NCBI GenBank assembly: GCA_002371295.1 | Contig: DFGZ01000238.1 | Span: 1-9,111, forward strand | Length of the DNA: 9,111 nt | Direction: 5' to 3' | From: Oribacterium sp. UBA3737 | Lineage (GTDB): Bacteria > Bacillota_A > Clostridia > Lachnospirales > Lachnospiraceae | Part shown: positions 6,998-9,111 of the stretch, piece by piece | Layout of the letters: each line of letters starts with the position of its first letter | Position numbering within the stretch: the first letter of the stretch is position 1 | Position numbers and translations under genes: made by a program | The notes under the pieces: generated by a model | Databases searched by the model: none | Seen by the model: the letters and a program-made list of their open reading frames with translations, nothing else | What the model was told of the DNA's origin: nothing

Positions 6998-9111
6998 ATG
7001 CGTTATATAGAAAAGTATGATTATCTCGTTAAAAAATATCCTGAGCTTCCGGTTTTTGACGACTGTTCCCGGAGGATTACATTTAAGGAGCTTGATGAAA
7101 GATCCTCTAAGATATACGCGCGACTTAAAAAACTCGGAATCTCACGTGAAGATTTTGTGACTATACTTCTTCCGAGAAGTGTTGACATAGTGGCAGCGAT
7201 CATAGGTGTCATTAAAGCCGGAGCTGCTTTTGTCACTCTGGAGGACACCTATCCTGAAGAAAGGGTGGCGTATATCAGTAAGGATGTGGGTACAAAGCTC
7301 ACTCTCGACAAAAAACTTCTGGAGGATATCTATCATTCAGAAGAAGGTATCCCCGGACATGAAGAAACAGATGTCCATGATGCTGCATATGCAGTTTATA
7401 CTTCCGGATCCACAGGCAACCCCAAGGGAGTACTGCATGAATATGGAAACATAGATCAGCTCCTTGATACTACTCCGGAAACTCCGGATTACAATATCGG
7501 TATGCCGGCTCCTGCATATTTTGTAGTATTTACGATGACTGTGCTCCGGTTTATGACGAGAGCTTATACGACATGGATCATTCCTCTCGGTATAGTAAGA
7601 GATCAGATCAAGTATGAAAGATTTATACTTGATCATAAGCTGGATGCGGTATTTATGCCACCTTCACAGATACGACTCTATAAAGAGCCAAGTCCGTTTT
7701 TAAAGCGTATATACACAGGAAGTGAACCTGCCAACGGACTGTATTTCCCGGGAGGAAAACCGGAAATCATAAATGCTTACGGTATGTCTGAAGCCGGATT
7801 CGTGGTGCTTGAGACCCTGCTGGACAAAAAATACGATATTGCTCCTGTCGGTAAACCTGTACTTGATGACAACTTTTTCCATATCCTTGATGAAGATGGC
7901 AATGTTGTTGAGGGCGAAGGAAAAGGCGAACTCTGCTTTAAAAATGAATTTGTCAGAGGATATATAAATCTTCCGGAAAAGACAAAGGAGGTTTTTGTAA
8001 ACGGCATATACCATACCCGGGATATCGTAAGAAAGGACAAGGACGGCAGGTATTATATTGTCGGACGTATCGATGACATGATCAAGATCAACGGCAATCG
8101 TGTTGAGCCAGCGGAGATTGAGGCCGTGATAAAAAGGCTGACAGGTTTAAAGAGTGTTGTGGCAAAGGGATTTGACACAGACGGACGGCAGTTCATATGT
8201 CTGTATTATCTGAGAAGTGAAGCCGAAGAACTTGGCATTTTGAAAGACGGAACCCTGGTTTATGACAAGGAAAAGCTTGGCACCATGCTTCCTCTGTATA
8301 TGCATCCATCATATTATATATGCATGGAAAAGTTCCCTAAAAATGCCAATAACAAGATTGCAAAGATTCTCCTTGAGGCTCCGGATGTATCCGACTTCAG
8401 AAAAGAATATAAGGCGCCTCTTAATGAAACTGAGGAATTTTTCTGCAAGGCCTTTGAAAAAGTGCTTGGTATTACCATGGTCAGCAGGGATGATGATTTC
8501 TTCCTTATAGGCGGGGACAGTATAAGGGCTATCCGCCTTGTTTCCGAGTGCGAGGGATATGATATCACGTCCAAGGATCTGCAAAAGTTCAGAACACCGG
8601 AGCTTCTTGCGGAAAATGCAAAGAAAAATGAGGGTGTCGAACTATCGGATTATTCTGAAAGAATGTCTACAGGTTACCACGATGAGAATATTTCCGGAAT
8701 GGCTTTTTATGGTGCCTTCGTGAATAATGTTACCTCTGATACGGTTATCATGCTGAAGAAGGAGGCGGATGTTCCGCTTATTGAAAAAGCGCTATTTACA
8801 GTGTACAGAAACTATCCGTTTTATCACCAGCATCTGGAAGCGGAGAACGGAAAGCTGTATTATGTCAGAGATGTTGAGGAACCTAAGGTATATACACCGG
8901 AGATGTCTGTTGACAGAGAAGACCGGATAAGAGTTATTGCCGATGGTAAGAAACTTCTTGTAAAAATTCCTCATTCTTTTACTGATGGCTTTGGCATGCA
9001 TTTATTCCTGCAGCTATTCCTGGGCACCTATCAGGAACTGCTGGATGGAAAGGCGCCTGATCTTCAGAAGGAAGAAGTATATACTCCCGGACATTATTAT
9101 GAAATCTTCAG
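6998..9111 (+). CDS. Atypical NRPS module A-T-C-like, 3'-truncated by window edge
   Basis: The frame is open from ATG 6998 to the right edge: 704 codons plus 2 bases. The A domain (about 1-460) has A3 YTSGSTGNPKG (134-144), a divergent A5 NAYGMSE (259-265) in place of NxYGPTE, A7 YHTRD (338-342) with Arg for the usual Gly but Asp kept, A8 GRIDDMIKING (356-366) and A10 lysine K453 in NANNKIAK. The stretch expected to hold the alpha-amine-binding Asp reads YFVVFTM (174-180), with no Asp. ATP-binding and catalytic residues are otherwise present, so the enzyme looks active but unusual in substrate. The T domain DDFFLIGGDS has phosphopantetheine serine S508. The condensation-like domain is incomplete here. 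It has PHSFTDG (658-664), keeping the catalytic His and Asp but with Pro for the first His, and its spacing from S508 is 151 residues versus 180 in the two sister enzymes. The surrounding YPFY and DGFGMHLFLQLFL pattern recalls alcohol-acetyltransferase-like proteins. It is probably the last or a specialised step of the same pathway. Confidence 0.95.
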   Translation, partial: MRYIEKYDYLVKKYPELPVFDDCSRRITFKELDERSSKIYARLKKLGISREDFVTILLPRSVDIVAAIIGVIKAGAAFVTLEDTYPEERVAYISKDVGTKLTLDKKLLEDIYHSEEGIPGHEETDVHDAAYAVYTSGSTGNPKGVLHEYGNIDQLLDTTPETPDYNIGMPAPAYFVVFTMTVLRFMTRAYTTWIIPLGIVRDQIKYERFILDHKLDAVFMPPSQIRLYKEPSPFLKRIYTGSEPANGLYFPGGKPEIINAYGMSEAGFVVLETLLDKKYDIAPVGKPVLDDNFFHILDEDGNVVEGEGKGELCFKNEFVRGYINLPEKTKEVFVNGIYHTRDIVRKDKDGRYYIVGRIDDMIKINGNRVEPAEIEAVIKRLTGLKSVVAKGFDTDGRQFICLYYLRSEAEELGILKDGTLVYDKEKLGTMLPLYMHPSYYICMEKFPKNANNKIAKILLEAPDVSDFRKEYKAPLNETEEFFCKAFEKVLGITMVSRDDDFFLIGGDSIRAIRLVSECEGYDITSKDLQKFRTPELLAENAKKNEGVELSDYSERMSTGYHDENISGMAFYGAFVNNVTSDTVIMLKKEADVPLIEKALFTVYRNYPFYHQHLEAENGKLYYVRDVEEPKVYTPEMSVDREDRIRVIADGKKLLVKIPHSFTDGFGMHLFLQLFLGTYQELLDGKAPDLQKEEVYTPGHYYEIF

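Noticed and set aside
7206..8723. Several short + strand frames inside the third synthetase
   Set aside because: The long frame from 6998 is uninterrupted and carries ordered A and T motifs; the short ones are out-of-frame shadows.

Overview
The window looks like the inside of a nonribosomal peptide synthetase (NRPS) operon from a Clostridia-type Firmicute, most likely a gut or rumen Lachnospiraceae/Butyrivibrio-like organism. This is an inference from moderate-to-low GC, frequent ATA and AGA/AGG codons, AGGAG-type ribosome binding sites and the family style of the proteins. No single marker gene fixes the taxon. All genes are on the + strand and nearly the whole window is coding; no stretch over 80 bases lacks a gene. 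I saw no tRNA, rRNA, CRISPR array, insertion sequence or convincing internal terminator.

Layout: (1) 1-2124 is the 3' part of an adenylation-thiolation-condensation (A-T-C) enzyme whose start lies upstream. (2) After a 76-base gap, 2201-5200 is a complete 999-residue A-T-C enzyme. (3) Twelve bases later, 5213-6970 encodes a MATE-type transporter fused at its C terminus to an RsbW/SpoIIAB-like ATP-binding (GHKL) domain. (4) After 27 bases, a third A-T-C enzyme starts at 6998 and runs off the right edge with 704 codons visible and no stop.

How they may work together: each synthetase would activate a monomer, load it on its own carrier domain, and use its C-terminal condensation domain to pass the acyl group onward. 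The proteins break between C and A, so assembly would have to occur across C-to-A protein contacts. The MATE part is the obvious candidate exporter. Its fused ATPase domain suggests regulation by a partner-switching partner not seen here. The third synthetase is the odd one: its A domain lacks the usual substrate-binding aspartate, and its C domain is compact and resembles the alcohol-acetyltransferase/acyltransferase branch of the superfamily, so it may handle a non-standard monomer or an end-capping or release step. No thioesterase, reductase, epimerase or phosphopantetheinyl transferase is in the window, so the pathway is incomplete here and the product cannot be named.
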